Positions 43,800 through 51,019 of a stretch of DNA of 61,800 nt are shown in pieces. The notes beneath the pieces are model-generated. The model was not told the origin of the DNA. It made no database searches and saw only the letters and a list, made by a program, of their open reading frames with translations. The stretch lies in IMG/VR virus record IMGVR_UViG_3300006789_000022, positions 1 to 61,800 of that record; one strand, 5' to 3'. Numbering within the stretch: the stretch's first letter is position 1; every line of letters starts with the position of its first letter. This DNA is from a virus. The position numbers were made by a program, and so were the translations under genes.

Positions 43800-44738
43800 T
43801 TAGACAAGCCCACTCGCGGCGAGCTTGTCCTCAAGGGCGGCGGTCACCTTGGTGAACTCCTCGGCCTTGTCCTTCCGCTCGACGGGGTCGAGTCCGACAA
43901 CGTCGAGTCCCTCGACGAGGCTGGCAGCAGTGGCCGCAGCAGTCTCCAGTTCGGGGAGGTCGAGCAGGTTCTTCCCGCGCACCTCGGCGACCAGTTTCTC
44001 CACGGTCTTGAACTTGTCGGCGCGGAGCCGAGTCTTCTTCCCGTCCTCGGTCTTGGAGTCGGCGGCGACGAGCCGCTTGACGCACTCACCGAGGGCGTCG
44101 AGCAGGGACTCGACAGGCTTGGCGTGGGCCGAGAGAACCTTGGCCTTGGCAGACTCCTCGGCCTTGAGCTTGATCCGCTGGACCGTCTCGGCCAGCACGG
44201 TATCGAAGATTTTAGAATCCGAGATAGTGGTCTCGATGTCGAACCCGAGTTCGCTCCGGCGGAGGAACCGATCCACTGTGGGATACTCCACGCCCTCTCC
44301 GAACACGAGCATCTCCTCCTTGCCCCGCTCCTTGAGAGCCTCCCAGTTGCGGCGGATCTCGGCGTTGCACTTGTCGATGCTGATCTTTGCAGCGTTGAAG
44401 ATCTCCTCGAAACGGTCGAAGTCCTGCACTCGACAGAGGTAGGTGTTCGGGCGGCCAGTCTTTGCCAGACCACGGTAGCCCCGCTTAGGGTCACCAGCCA
44501 CGATGTCCTTCTTGAACTGGTTGACGAAGGACCGCGCCGTTCCAATGGCAGTGTCGGTGGCGGGGAGGAAGCGGGAGTTCGCCGACAGGAGTTTCTTGAG
44601 TCCGGCCCTCTCCTCGGGATCGACCTGATCGAGCAGGACTTTCTTCGCGTTGGGGTTGGTCCCCGTGATCACGTAGGACGGGTTGGCGAGGTGGATCTCG
44701 ACGAGCGAGCGGAGGGAGGAAGATTTGATTTCGAGCAT
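43800..44738 (-). CDS. Helical protein between MoxR and VWA genes (DUF3150-like)
   Basis: A 312-residue, largely helical charged protein with long coiled stretches (residues about 185-300). Size, composition and position between a MoxR ATPase and a VWA/metallopeptidase gene match DUF3150-type proteins of phages and plasmids. It may be the adaptor or substrate-binding subunit of that complex. No catalytic motif is visible. Each of the three genes has its own leaderless promoter. Confidence 0.6.
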   Translation of the reverse strand: MLEIKSSSLRSLVEIHLANPSYVITGTNPNAKKVLLDQVDPEERAGLKKLLSANSRFLPATDTAIGTARSFVNQFKKDIVAGDPKRGYRGLAKTGRPNTYLCRVQDFDRFEEIFNAAKISIDKCNAEIRRNWEALKERGKEEMLVFGEGVEYPTVDRFLRRSELGFDIETTISDSKIFDTVLAETVQRIKLKAEESAKAKVLSAHAKPVESLLDALGECVKRLVAADSKTEDGKKTRLRADKFKTVEKLVAEVRGKNLLDLPELETAAATAASLVEGLDVVGLDPVERKDKAEEFTKVTAALEDKLAASGLV

Positions 44739-44744
44739 GGTGGT

Positions 44745-44773
44745 AGTGTATCAGATAGAGTTTAAGTTGTCAA
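44745..44773 (-). promoter_or_regulatory. Sigma70 promoter, leaderless
   Basis: TTGACA (44768-44773), 17-base spacer, TACACT (44745-44750), six bases (ACCACC), ATG at 44738. Second promoter class with spacer beginning ACTTAA. Confidence 0.75.
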
Positions 44774-44798
44774 CTATTTTCTTGGATAATTTTTAGGG

Positions 44799-46004
44799 CT
44801 AGGCGACGAGACCCTTCAGGTGGAGAGCAGATGGGTGGGCGAAGATGGGGTTGTCCCCGTCACCCTCGGGCTGAGTGTGAGCGGCGAGGGTGGAGAACAC
44901 CCACGCTCCAAGCTCGGGACTGCATCCCTCGAAGAGGTCGAAGGCCCAGTCCCACTGGCCGGAAGAGATGGCAGCAGGGTAGTCCTTGCCTCCCTCGTTC
45001 AGGGCGATGCGAGCGGCGGCGAAAGCCACGGCGGGGTGACGGTGCTTGGGAACCTCGGCCATAGTCTTGCGACCCTCGCGGACCTCGGTCACCTCCGGCC
45101 CGATCACGAGCACGGTCTTGATGAGGCTGACCATGTCATCGACTACGGGAGTCGGGATGCGGGATGCAGCATGGAGGGCGAAGAAGTCTACGTCCTTGAT
45201 GGAGTCCCAGTCGGGGAACATCCTGAGCACACCTTCCCATGTCCGGCCAGAGCACACGGCCCCGCCAGTGTAGCGGGACGGCTTGTCCTCGCCCTTGACC
45301 TTGCCAGTCCACGGGTTGAGACCCTCGCCCTGAGTCTCCACGCCTTGCCTGAAGAAGTTCAGGTAGGCCCAGACAGGGCTGCCCTTGAAGGTGGGGGCGG
45401 TGTGATTGAGGAAGTCATCGACCGAAAGTTCAAACCGATACTGGCTGCACCGTGCAGCGTCAGGCTGGGAGAGTTCCCGCCCGTTCTCAACATCGTCGAG
45501 CCGCCCGTTAAACGTGATCATAAACCTCACGTTAGGGCCGACCTTGTGGACCCCGATGTAGCGGTCCTGCCCGTCCGGTGCGTAGAGAGCGGGACGGTAT
45601 GCCTGCTTGATCTGGCCGGACGCGGCCTGCCACTCCTCCAGAATGACGAGGATAGGCTTGTCGCCCACGGTCGCCCAGACCGGAGCCTCCTCGGGCTTGA
45701 TGGACACCGAACGGTAGTCACCGTTGCCCTCGTGGTGAGGGACTTGGATACCACGAGCAGTCTCCTCGTGGACTCCGGCACAGTTGAAGGTGACGATCCC
45801 GCCCTCGTGGTTCGGGTCACGGGCATCAGCCCACGAGATGAACTGAGCAGGGATGCCGAGTTCCTTGGCAACCTCCTTGCCGGACGAGGACTTGCCTCCT
45901 CCGGTGGGGCCGCCGACTGCGAGGACCGAGCCGGAGCGTTCGGCCATTCGGGTTGCGGCGGGGACGCCGGAGAAGGAGAGTTTCGGTAGAGAAGTTTCAA
46001 GCAT
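44799..46004 (-). CDS. MoxR-like AAA+ ATPase
   Basis: A 401-residue AAA+ protein with Walker A GGPTGGGKS (Lys38), Walker B ILVILEEW (Glu123/124) and sensor-1 asparagine in MITFNGR (Asn166). MoxR ATPases act as chaperones that load cofactors or remodel protein complexes together with a VWA partner, here encoded two genes downstream. Its target in this phage is unknown; host RNA polymerase, replication proteins or a defence complex are all possible. Confidence 0.85.
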   Translation of the reverse strand: MLETSLPKLSFSGVPAATRMAERSGSVLAVGGPTGGGKSSSGKEVAKELGIPAQFISWADARDPNHEGGIVTFNCAGVHEETARGIQVPHHEGNGDYRSVSIKPEEAPVWATVGDKPILVILEEWQAASGQIKQAYRPALYAPDGQDRYIGVHKVGPNVRFMITFNGRLDDVENGRELSQPDAARCSQYRFELSVDDFLNHTAPTFKGSPVWAYLNFFRQGVETQGEGLNPWTGKVKGEDKPSRYTGGAVCSGRTWEGVLRMFPDWDSIKDVDFFALHAASRIPTPVVDDMVSLIKTVLVIGPEVTEVREGRKTMAEVPKHRHPAVAFAAARIALNEGGKDYPAAISSGQWDWAFDLFEGCSPELGAWVFSTLAAHTQPEGDGDNPIFAHPSALHLKGLVA

Positions 46005-46010
46005 GGGAGT

Positions 46011-46039
46011 AGTGTATCAGCTAGGTGTTAAGTTGTCAA
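46011..46039 (-). promoter_or_regulatory. Sigma70 promoter, leaderless MoxR gene
   Basis: TTGACA (46034-46039), 17-base spacer, TACACT (46011-46016), six bases (ACTCCC), ATG at 46004. An AT-rich block (AATAATTCAAGAAAACAT or close) lies directly upstream of the -35, as at 47574, 47877, 48252 and 49058. Confidence 0.75.
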
Positions 46040-46052
46040 ATGTTTTCTTGAA

Positions 46053-46280
46053 TTATTTTCTGAACTTGAAAGGCACGGCGCGTTGGACTGCATCGAGCAG
46101 GCCCCTGCTGTAGAGGCAGGTGAGGACGCGAGTGGTCTCCTCAAGGTCAGGCACGATACCGTTCTGGTAAGGGTGCTGGGCCTTGAGTTCATCGACGATG
46201 CGGTCGAGTGAGTCGATCACGGCGACGAGATCCTCGGTCGGGATCGGGAGTTCAGGGGTAGGGTCGTGGGAATCAGGCAT
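46053..46280 (-). CDS. Small acidic protein, 75 aa
   Basis: A 75-residue protein starting MPDSH, as the DUF2800 protein does. It has a helix (EDLVAVIDSLDRIVDELKAQ) and a basic end. The leader ACATTTACCCAGTTACCATC before the ATG is shared with the two genes upstream and resembles the promoter cassette without its -10, so these are likely co-transcribed. No family recognised. Confidence 0.55.
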   Translation of the reverse strand: MPDSHDPTPELPIPTEDLVAVIDSLDRIVDELKAQHPYQNGIVPDLEETTRVLTCLYSRGLLDAVQRAVPFKFRK

Positions 46281-46300
46281 GATGGTAACTGGGTAAATGT

Positions 46301-46558
46301 TTAGGCGATGTCGAGGGCGTATGCGTTCCGCAAGTGGTTCTTGTGACGGTCGAGAACGTGGTCCGCCTCGTTCAACTGCTGCTGGAGACTCAACATGTGG
46401 AGGTCAAAGCGTATCCGCTGTTCGGTGCTCATCTCCCTGTGCTTGATAAGGTTCTTTGATCTGATGATCTTCCTACGGATGTTCTTGCAGTCGATGTTCG
46501 CAAGATACATTTTGTGAGTGTCGAGCATTTGGTTGAAGTCGTAATCGTTCATGGGCAT
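46301..46558 (-). CDS. Small basic helical protein, 85 aa
   Basis: An 85-residue protein (MPMNDYDFNQMLDTHKM) that is fully helical and rich in Lys, Arg, His and Leu. The start at 46558 is chosen over a longer frame because it follows the same conserved leader as its neighbours and avoids overlap with the upstream gene. Possibly nucleic-acid binding. Confidence 0.55.
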   Translation of the reverse strand: MPMNDYDFNQMLDTHKMYLANIDCKNIRRKIIRSKNLIKHREMSTEQRIRFDLHMLSLQQQLNEADHVLDRHKNHLRNAYALDIA

Positions 46559-46586
46559 GATGGTAACTGGGTAAATGTTTCTGGGG

Positions 46587-46871
46587 TTAAGCGGAGGGAC
46601 CGTGATGGGTGACGCTAGCGAAGGACAGGGTCGCAGCCTCGTTATCACTATCGAAGAACTCGTCGGTGAACCGGAACCCGTTGGGGTGGGTTGTGCTGGG
46701 GCGAATCCACTCGGGGCGAACGAACTTCTGCCCCGCGTAGTAACCGTCGAAGGCTTGAGCTTCCCCCCTGTTGAGGAACAGCACCCACCCTTGGGGTTCC
46801 TCGTTAGTCTGGACGGCGTGGACGTTGATCGGCATGAAAGGAAGGGTTCCGGTGAAGATTATTCTGGGCAT
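46587..46871 (-). CDS. Small protein, 94 aa
   Basis: A 94-residue protein (MPRIIFTGTLPFMPINVHAV) with a beta-rich aromatic core (GWVLFLNRGEAQAFDGYYAG). The start at 46871 follows the conserved leader (CATTTACCCACTTACCATC). A longer frame to 46973 would run into the upstream gene. No family recognised. Confidence 0.55.
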   Translation of the reverse strand: MPRIIFTGTLPFMPINVHAVQTNEEPQGWVLFLNRGEAQAFDGYYAGQKFVRPEWIRPSTTHPNGFRFTDEFFDSDNEAATLSFASVTHHGPSA

Positions 46872-46899
46872 GATGGTAAGTGGGTAAATGATTCTGGGG

Positions 46900-47544
46900 T
46901 TAAGCGGCGGCGGTCTTGTTGCCCCATGGCAGGCCGAAGTTCTCGGCGCACACTGGCCCGAAGCCAGCGGCAAGGGACTCGGTGGTGGTCAACTCCCGCC
47001 GACAGAAGCAGCAGTTGCCGGAGGCGTGGCCGTGTTCCGCCGCCACCTTGGCGGGGTCAGCGGCGAAGTCCTTCACCAGTTGGACGACCTCGGGGGTCGC
47101 ACCCCGAGCGGGGTGGAAGGCACCATCCTTGATCACTCCGAACCAGCCTGCCCCGAACTCGGGAGCGGCGACGGTGATGGAGCCGTGGTGCTTGGACCGA
47201 GGCCCAGCCTTTGCCACCTTCAGGGTGACGGGACCACGAGTCAGGATGAACTTGGGGAACTTCAGCTTGGCCGAAGCGGTGGCGAAGATGGCCTCGATGG
47301 CGGAGGCATCGACCTTGACGGGCGGGGCCTTGGCCTCGGGAGTGGCGACTCGGTGGAGCCAGAACTTGCGAGCGGCGGACAGGTCGCCCCACTTGTTGAA
47401 TGCCTTGGCGAGATCCTTGGCGAAGGAACTGGCGTCGGGGTCAGCGAAGACGGCAGCGGCGGCCTCGGCGTCAGTTGAAAACTTGGAAGTGAATCCGGCG
47501 TGGGTCTTGCCGGAGGCGGAGGTGATGGAATCGAACTTGAGCAT
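46900..47544 (-). CDS. Zinc-binding protein with DUF6011-like C-terminus
   Basis: A 214-residue protein. The last 45 residues form a compact zinc-binding unit: His173, Cys178, Cys181 and Cys199 in GNCCFCRREL...GFGPVCAENFG, as in DUF6011 proteins. The middle is a beta-rich basic domain (FILTRGPVTLKVAKAG), the N-terminus helical. It may bind nucleic acid or protein. It heads an operon reaching 46053. Confidence 0.65.
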   Translation of the reverse strand: MLKFDSITSASGKTHAGFTSKFSTDAEAAAAVFADPDASSFAKDLAKAFNKWGDLSAARKFWLHRVATPEAKAPPVKVDASAIEAIFATASAKLKFPKFILTRGPVTLKVAKAGPRSKHHGSITVAAPEFGAGWFGVIKDGAFHPARGATPEVVQLVKDFAADPAKVAAEHGHASGNCCFCRRELTTTESLAAGFGPVCAENFGLPWGNKTAAA

Positions 47545-47550
47545 GACGGT

Positions 47551-47579
47551 AGTATAGCAGGTGGTTAGAGAATTGTCAA
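47551..47579 (-). promoter_or_regulatory. Sigma70 promoter, leaderless (near-perfect consensus)
   Basis: TTGACA (47574-47579), 17-base spacer, TATACT (47551-47556), six bases (ACCGTC), ATG at 47544. It is the closest to consensus in the array. Confidence 0.8.
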
Positions 47580-47592
47580 ATGTTTTCTTGAA

Positions 47593-47847
47593 TTATTTTT
47601 GGGGCGGCTTGATGCGGACAAGATCACGGGCCATCCGCTCAACGTCAGGGTAATTGCCGAGAGCCTCGTGATCATTCTCGTTGCTCCAAGGGATCAGGAA
47701 GCGTCGGAGTTCGGTGAGGGAAACGCGGCGGAAGAGACCGAGGCCACTTCTCTCAACGTCACGAGTGAGCTTGTTGGCTTGCTCGGTGAAGGGAGCGATG
47801 GACTTGGTAGCGGCGGCGTCGATGGCAGACTGGAGTGGAGTAGGCAT
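47593..47847 (-). CDS. Small protein, 84 aa, leaderless
   Basis: An 84-residue protein (MPTPLQSAIDAAATKSIAPF) of mainly helical, slightly basic composition, ending VRIKPPQK. Single-gene unit with its own promoter. No family recognised. Confidence 0.6.
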   Translation of the reverse strand: MPTPLQSAIDAAATKSIAPFTEQANKLTRDVERSGLGLFRRVSLTELRRFLIPWSNENDHEALGNYPDVERMARDLVRIKPPQK

Positions 47848-47853
47848 GATGGT

Positions 47854-47882
47854 AAGGTATCAGAAAGGTGTTAAGTTGTCAA
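47854..47882 (-). promoter_or_regulatory. Sigma70 promoter, leaderless
   Basis: TTGACA (47877-47882), 17-base spacer, TACCTT (47854-47859), six bases (ACCATC), ATG at 47847. Confidence 0.75.
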
Positions 47883-47907
47883 ATGTTTTCTTGAATTATT
47901 TTTGGGG

Positions 47908-48222
47908 TTAGGAAACCTCCACCTTGATCCCGAGGGCGGTGTGAGTCAGGTCCACCTTGCGGGTGCGTCCGGTGACACCGTTGATCACATAGAGGGAAGC
48001 CCTCCTCCAGCCGAGGCGGTCATCGAGGTAAACGCGGCCCTTCTTGAAGGTCGAGCCGTGCTTGCCAGCGATGGCCGTCAGGGAGCGCCCGAGCTTCTCC
48101 TTCCAGATGGAGTTGCTCATCCCGAACTCGTTGCGGGCGGGGATGGCTGCCTCCATGATGGAGATTGCGGACTGGGCGGTCTCTTCAGTGAAGAGCGGGG
48201 CTGGGATGGCTTTAGCAGGCAT
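47908..48222 (-). CDS. Small basic protein, 104 aa, leaderless
   Basis: A 104-residue protein (MPAKAIPAPLFTEETAQSAI) with a helical N-terminal half and a basic beta-rich C-terminal half (TFKKGRVYLDDRLGWRRASL). It may bind nucleic acids. It ends in GTTTCCTAA, as does the next gene upstream. Single-gene unit. Confidence 0.6.
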   Translation of the reverse strand: MPAKAIPAPLFTEETAQSAISIMEAAIPARNEFGMSNSIWKEKLGRSLTAIAGKHGSTFKKGRVYLDDRLGWRRASLYVINGVTGRTRKVDLTHTALGIKVEVS

Positions 48223-48228
48223 GGTGAT

Positions 48229-48257
48229 AAGGTAACAGAAAGGTGTTAAGTTGTCAA
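48229..48257 (-). promoter_or_regulatory. Sigma70 promoter, leaderless
   Basis: TTGACA (48252-48257), 17-base spacer, TACCTT (48229-48234), six bases (ATCACC), ATG at 48222. Confidence 0.75.
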
Positions 48258-48282
48258 ATGTTTTCTTGAATTATTTTTGGGC

Positions 48283-48591
48283 TTAGGAAACGGGGGCCAC
48301 TCTTGTCCATCCGACGGGGGCGCAGACCCACTTGGCAGGGCGATGAGCTTTCGGGTGATCGACCTCGACGATGTCATCGACCGAGAGGGACCGGAGGTTC
48401 CCGAGACGGTAGGCGGCGGCGATGGGCTTGTCCTCTTCGTTGAGGAACTCCTCCGGTGCGTTGAACATATGGAAGGCTCGGTCGCAGGCGGCGGGACGGC
48501 TGGTGCTGACGGTGTCAACGTAGGAGAAGACGGCTTTGTCGGGGTCCACAAGGTCGGTTCGGAAGGCAACGTGGAAGATGTTTACGATCAT
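48283..48591 (-). CDS. Small protein with RSLSVDDIV segment, 102 aa
   Basis: A 102-residue protein (MIVNIFHVAFRTDLVDPDKA). The segment YRLGNLRSLSVDDIVEV resembles the RSxSVGDV box of small phage and plasmid accessory proteins of unknown function. It shares a leader of about 60 bases with the gene at 50262 and has no own -10 box, so it is probably read from the promoter at 49035. Confidence 0.55.
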   Translation of the reverse strand: MIVNIFHVAFRTDLVDPDKAVFSYVDTVSTSRPAACDRAFHMFNAPEEFLNEEDKPIAAAYRLGNLRSLSVDDIVEVDHPKAHRPAKWVCAPVGWTRVAPVS

Positions 48592-48641
48592 GGTAGTTGG
48601 GTATGGTTGGTAGTTTAGGTTGGTGAGATTTCGGGGCGGGG

Positions 48642-49028
48642 TTAGCCCTCGATTTTATCGAGGGTTTTCTGGGTTACCTTTCGCAGTTCAAGAAGTGCGT
48701 TGAACTTCCGGCGGTATGCGTCACCGAGTCCGACTACCACTGGCCTGATGTAGTCGGAGTCGAAGAGGTCGCGGCAACTCTTAGCTGCACGCTCCGCGTT
48801 TTCCTTGTTGTCGAAGACTACTGCACCGGAAGGTCCGCCGCCGAAATTGTGTCCGCCGTCTTGGGCAGTGAGGCAGGCACTCTGGGTCGGGTTGTCGTTG
48901 GCGACGACAACCCAAGCGTTGTTGGCGACACGGTTGGCGATCTTGTAAATCTCAATCTGCTCGTTGATCAGGTCGAGGCTTTCTTGTGCGGCGGCGTAGA
49001 GGGCGGCGGAAGTAGTATTAACTGGCAT
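48642..49028 (-). CDS. Small protein, 128 aa, leaderless
   Basis: A 128-residue protein (MPVNTTSAALYAAAQESLDL) with N- and C-terminal helices and a central beta part (NNAWVVVANDNPTQSACL, AVVFDNKENAERAAKSCRD) that may bind small ligands. It heads a two-gene unit. No family recognised. Confidence 0.6.
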   Translation of the reverse strand: MPVNTTSAALYAAAQESLDLINEQIEIYKIANRVANNAWVVVANDNPTQSACLTAQDGGHNFGGGPSGAVVFDNKENAERAAKSCRDLFDSDYIRPVVVGLGDAYRRKFNALLELRKVTQKTLDKIEG

Positions 49029-49034
49029 GGTGGT

Positions 49035-49063
49035 AAGGTATCAGATAGGTGTTAAGTTGTCAA
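49035..49063 (-). promoter_or_regulatory. Sigma70 promoter, leaderless
   Basis: TTGACA (49058-49063), 17-base spacer, TACCTT (49035-49040), six bases (ACCACC), ATG at 49028. Confidence 0.75.
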
Positions 49064-49076
49064 ATGTTTTCTTGAA

Positions 49077-49682
49077 TTATTTCTGGGCCTTCTTCGCGTG
49101 GACCCAAGCGATGAAGTCGTCGAGTTCGTCCGCCGGAATGTCCACCAGCTTGAGGCCAGCCCACTTCTCGGGGACACCTTGGCTCAGGTCGAAGTCGCGC
49201 CGCCAGTTGGCCTGACGGTCGGCCTCGACTTGGTAGCCCTCGACAACCCAGACCCCTTGCACCTTGCGGCGGTCCACCTTGCGGGGATCGGTATCGACGA
49301 TGGTCGCACCGTCACGGTCCAGCAGGAGGACATGGCGCTCGACCAGCACGAGGTAGCGAGCGTCAGGGGCATCGTTCAGCTTGCGGAGGAGGGGCCGGAT
49401 CTTGGCGACCGAGGGGAGATCCGCATGAAGGCGGCGTAAAGATTTCATCTTCCCGTTGGCTTGCTCGGCCCGATAAGTCAGCTTGCAGGCACTCTTGCGG
49501 GACCGGACTGAGAACCCACCGCGCCGGAGGATGCGCTTAATGTCAGACATATGACCGGAGTAGTGGTAGGTGCTCGGCGGGATGCCAAAGTGAGCGATGA
49601 CCGAGGAGGTGCAGACCGTCTTTCGGCGGCCCGAGGCGTGGGTGATGTGACCGGAGAGGTGGGGAGTGGAGAGAGTAGGCAT
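49077..49682 (-). CDS. Possible papain-like cysteine-peptidase-fold protein, 201 aa
   Basis: A 201-residue protein. Cys24 opens a helix (KTVCTSSVIAHFGI) and His117 precedes a strand (RYLVLVERHVLLLDRDG) with Asp130 in TIVDTDP. That Cys-His-Asp order, with a helix after the Cys and a strand at the His, fits small phage proteins of the papain-like or C39-like fold. Between them lies a very basic segment. The start MPTLS lies 34 bases after the upstream stop, with AATACT nearby but no clear promoter. Peptidase activity is uncertain. Confidence 0.5.
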   Translation of the reverse strand: MPTLSTPHLSGHITHASGRRKTVCTSSVIAHFGIPPSTYHYSGHMSDIKRILRRGGFSVRSRKSACKLTYRAEQANGKMKSLRRLHADLPSVAKIRPLLRKLNDAPDARYLVLVERHVLLLDRDGATIVDTDPRKVDRRKVQGVWVVEGYQVEADRQANWRRDFDLSQGVPEKWAGLKLVDIPADELDDFIAWVHAKKAQK

Positions 49683-49716
49683 GGTAGTGGTAGTATTCAG
49701 GATTCAGGATTCGGGG

Positions 49717-49965
49717 TTAGCCTTGACGGCGGATCATCTCAGCGTCGAGGAGGGCCAGCTCGGCCCTCAGTTGATCCAAGGCAATGGCGTGAATGGGGTG
49801 GGGTGGTTGTGCCTCCTCCTTGGCGAAATTCTCCCTCGTAAAGTTCAGGAGCCACTCCAAGTCCTTGTCCGACCACTCCATAAGCTCGGCCCCGCTGAAG
49901 GAGGTCCGAATCTTACGGGGGGAACGAAGGGCCGAAAGGCGGGCGATGGTGTCAACTCTGCTCAT
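49717..49965 (-). CDS. Small helical protein, 82 aa
   Basis: An 82-residue helical protein (MSRVDTIARLSALRSPRKIR) with a basic N-terminus and acidic Leu-rich helices ending in EMIRRQG. Part of the unit 50570 to 49077. No family recognised. Confidence 0.55.
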   Translation of the reverse strand: MSRVDTIARLSALRSPRKIRTSFSGAELMEWSDKDLEWLLNFTRENFAKEEAQPPHPIHAIALDQLRAELALLDAEMIRRQG

Positions 49966-50004
49966 GGTGATAGTCAGGTATGGTTGGTGGTTCAGGATTC
50001 GGGA

Positions 50005-50262
50005 TTAAGCAAAGCAACTAGGCTGGACCCAGTCTTGTCCGGTCTCATCGTTGAGGGCATCGCAGATATCGGACTTGGTCCGACCGACCTTGACCGTGGT
50101 GTAGGTTGCGCTGGTCAGGATCGCGGCCCAGTCGGCGAGGTCCGTTCTTCCCGCTTCAAGGGCGGCCTCGTTCACGGCGAGGTGGGCCTCGTCAAGAGTG
50201 GGGAAGTAGGCGTAGGTGTTGGCGGCGAGGGAGGAGGTGTAGGATGCGAGGATCAGATTCAT
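50005..50262 (-). CDS. Small protein, 85 aa
   Basis: An 85-residue Ala-rich protein (MNLILASYTSSLAANTYAYF) with an N-terminal strand pair, a helix and a second strand pair. It shares its upstream leader with the gene at 48591. No family recognised. Confidence 0.55.
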   Translation of the reverse strand: MNLILASYTSSLAANTYAYFPTLDEAHLAVNEAALEAGRTDLADWAAILTSATYTTVKVGRTKSDICDALNDETGQDWVQPSCFA

Positions 50263-50312
50263 GGTAGTCAGGTATGGTTGGTAGTTTAGGTTGGTGAGAT
50301 TTCGGGGCGGGG

Positions 50313-50570
50313 TTATCGGCCAGCGTGGACGGCGTCGAGGGCCTCTTGAAAGGTGCCATCAGCATGACGTTGGAGTAAGTCGGCGGCCTCGGTGATGATC
50401 TTGCGAGCGGCCCAACGGCCCTCGACCTCGGCCTCGGAGAGGCTATCCCAGAGTGGGTGATTGTCGGATAAGACATCGACGAGGGAACCGATGGCCTCGT
50501 TGAGGACATCGAGTTCGGCGTAGAGGGCGTCGGAGGAGGGGCGGCGGTCGGAAGTAGTAGTAACTGGCAT
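50313..50570 (-). CDS. Small helical protein, first gene of the leftward block, 85 aa
   Basis: An 85-residue acidic helical protein (MPVTTTSDRRPSSDALYAEL). It is the first gene transcribed leftward from the control region and starts leaderless six bases after a -10 box. No family recognised. Being first suggests immediate-early expression. Confidence 0.6.
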   Translation of the reverse strand: MPVTTTSDRRPSSDALYAELDVLNEAIGSLVDVLSDNHPLWDSLSEAEVEGRWAARKIITEAADLLQRHADGTFQEALDAVHAGR

Positions 50571-50576
50571 GGTGAA

Positions 50577-50605
50577 ACTATACCAGAAAGGGGGCTTATC
50601 GTCAA
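50577..50605 (-). promoter_or_regulatory. Sigma70 promoter, leaderless, at edge of control region
   Basis: TTGACG (50600-50605), 17-base spacer, TATAGT (50577-50582), six bases (TTCACC), ATG at 50570. The first 29-bp dyad repeat lies 37 bases upstream of this -35. Confidence 0.75.
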
Positions 50606-50641
50606 TATCTTTCGGTCACTTAAGGTATCTTTTTTCCCTCA

Positions 50642-50676
50642 CCCTGTAACCTGTTGAGTGTCAATGGGTTACAGGG
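50642..50676. repeat. Dyad repeat 1
   Basis: Core TGTAAC-N3-TTGA-N3-TCAA-N3-GTTACA at 50645-50673. Here the outer arms extend to a perfect 10 bp (CCCTGTAACC / GGTTACAGGG). Confidence 0.85.
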
Positions 50677-50819
50677 ATTGGTCATCTGATCACCCTCGGA
50701 TCAGGGGTCAGGATAGAGGGTGCAGGGTGCCGGAAACCCCTTGAAAAACAGGGTCGAAAGGGTCCGAAATCCCTAACAGAAACGGCTTTAAGTGCAGGTT
50801 TCATAGCACCATGAATCGG

Positions 50820-50848
50820 TGTAACGTGTTGAGGGTCAAGGGGTTACA
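50820..50848. repeat. Dyad repeat 2
   Basis: Perfect match to TGTAAC-N3-TTGA-N3-TCAA-N3-GTTACA with identical spacing. Confidence 0.85.
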
Positions 50849-50849
50849 G

Positions 50850-50878
50850 TCTAACAGAAACTGTTAGATTCTGTTAGA
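50850..50878. repeat. Cluster of TCTAACAG octamers
   Basis: TCTAACAG (50850-50857) and two inverted copies CTGTTAGA (50861-50868, 50871-50878). Further copies occur at 50773 (CTAACAG), 51057-51064 and, outside, in the promoter spacer at 38863. They directly follow dyad 2. Confidence 0.65.
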
Positions 50879-50885
50879 GACGAGT

Positions 50886-50914
50886 TGTAACTTATTGAGC
50901 ATCAATGAGTTATG
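50886..50914. repeat. Dyad repeat 3
   Basis: Same layout with right arm GTTATG instead of GTTACA; inner TTGA/TCAA intact. Confidence 0.8.
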
Positions 50915-51019
50915 ATGTATATACAATGTATTGAATCGTTTGAATTGGTTCCGAGGGTCAAGACCCCCGAGAGGGGGTCAAAGCCCGTAGCGGGCCTCCT
51001 AGGGGCCTTAAAATGCAAG

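Noticed and set aside
44820-45989. Open plus-strand frame of 389 codons opposite the MoxR gene
   Set aside because: It is a mirror of the GC-rich coding strand; its product has no motif and low-complexity composition, while the minus-strand frame has intact Walker motifs and a promoter.
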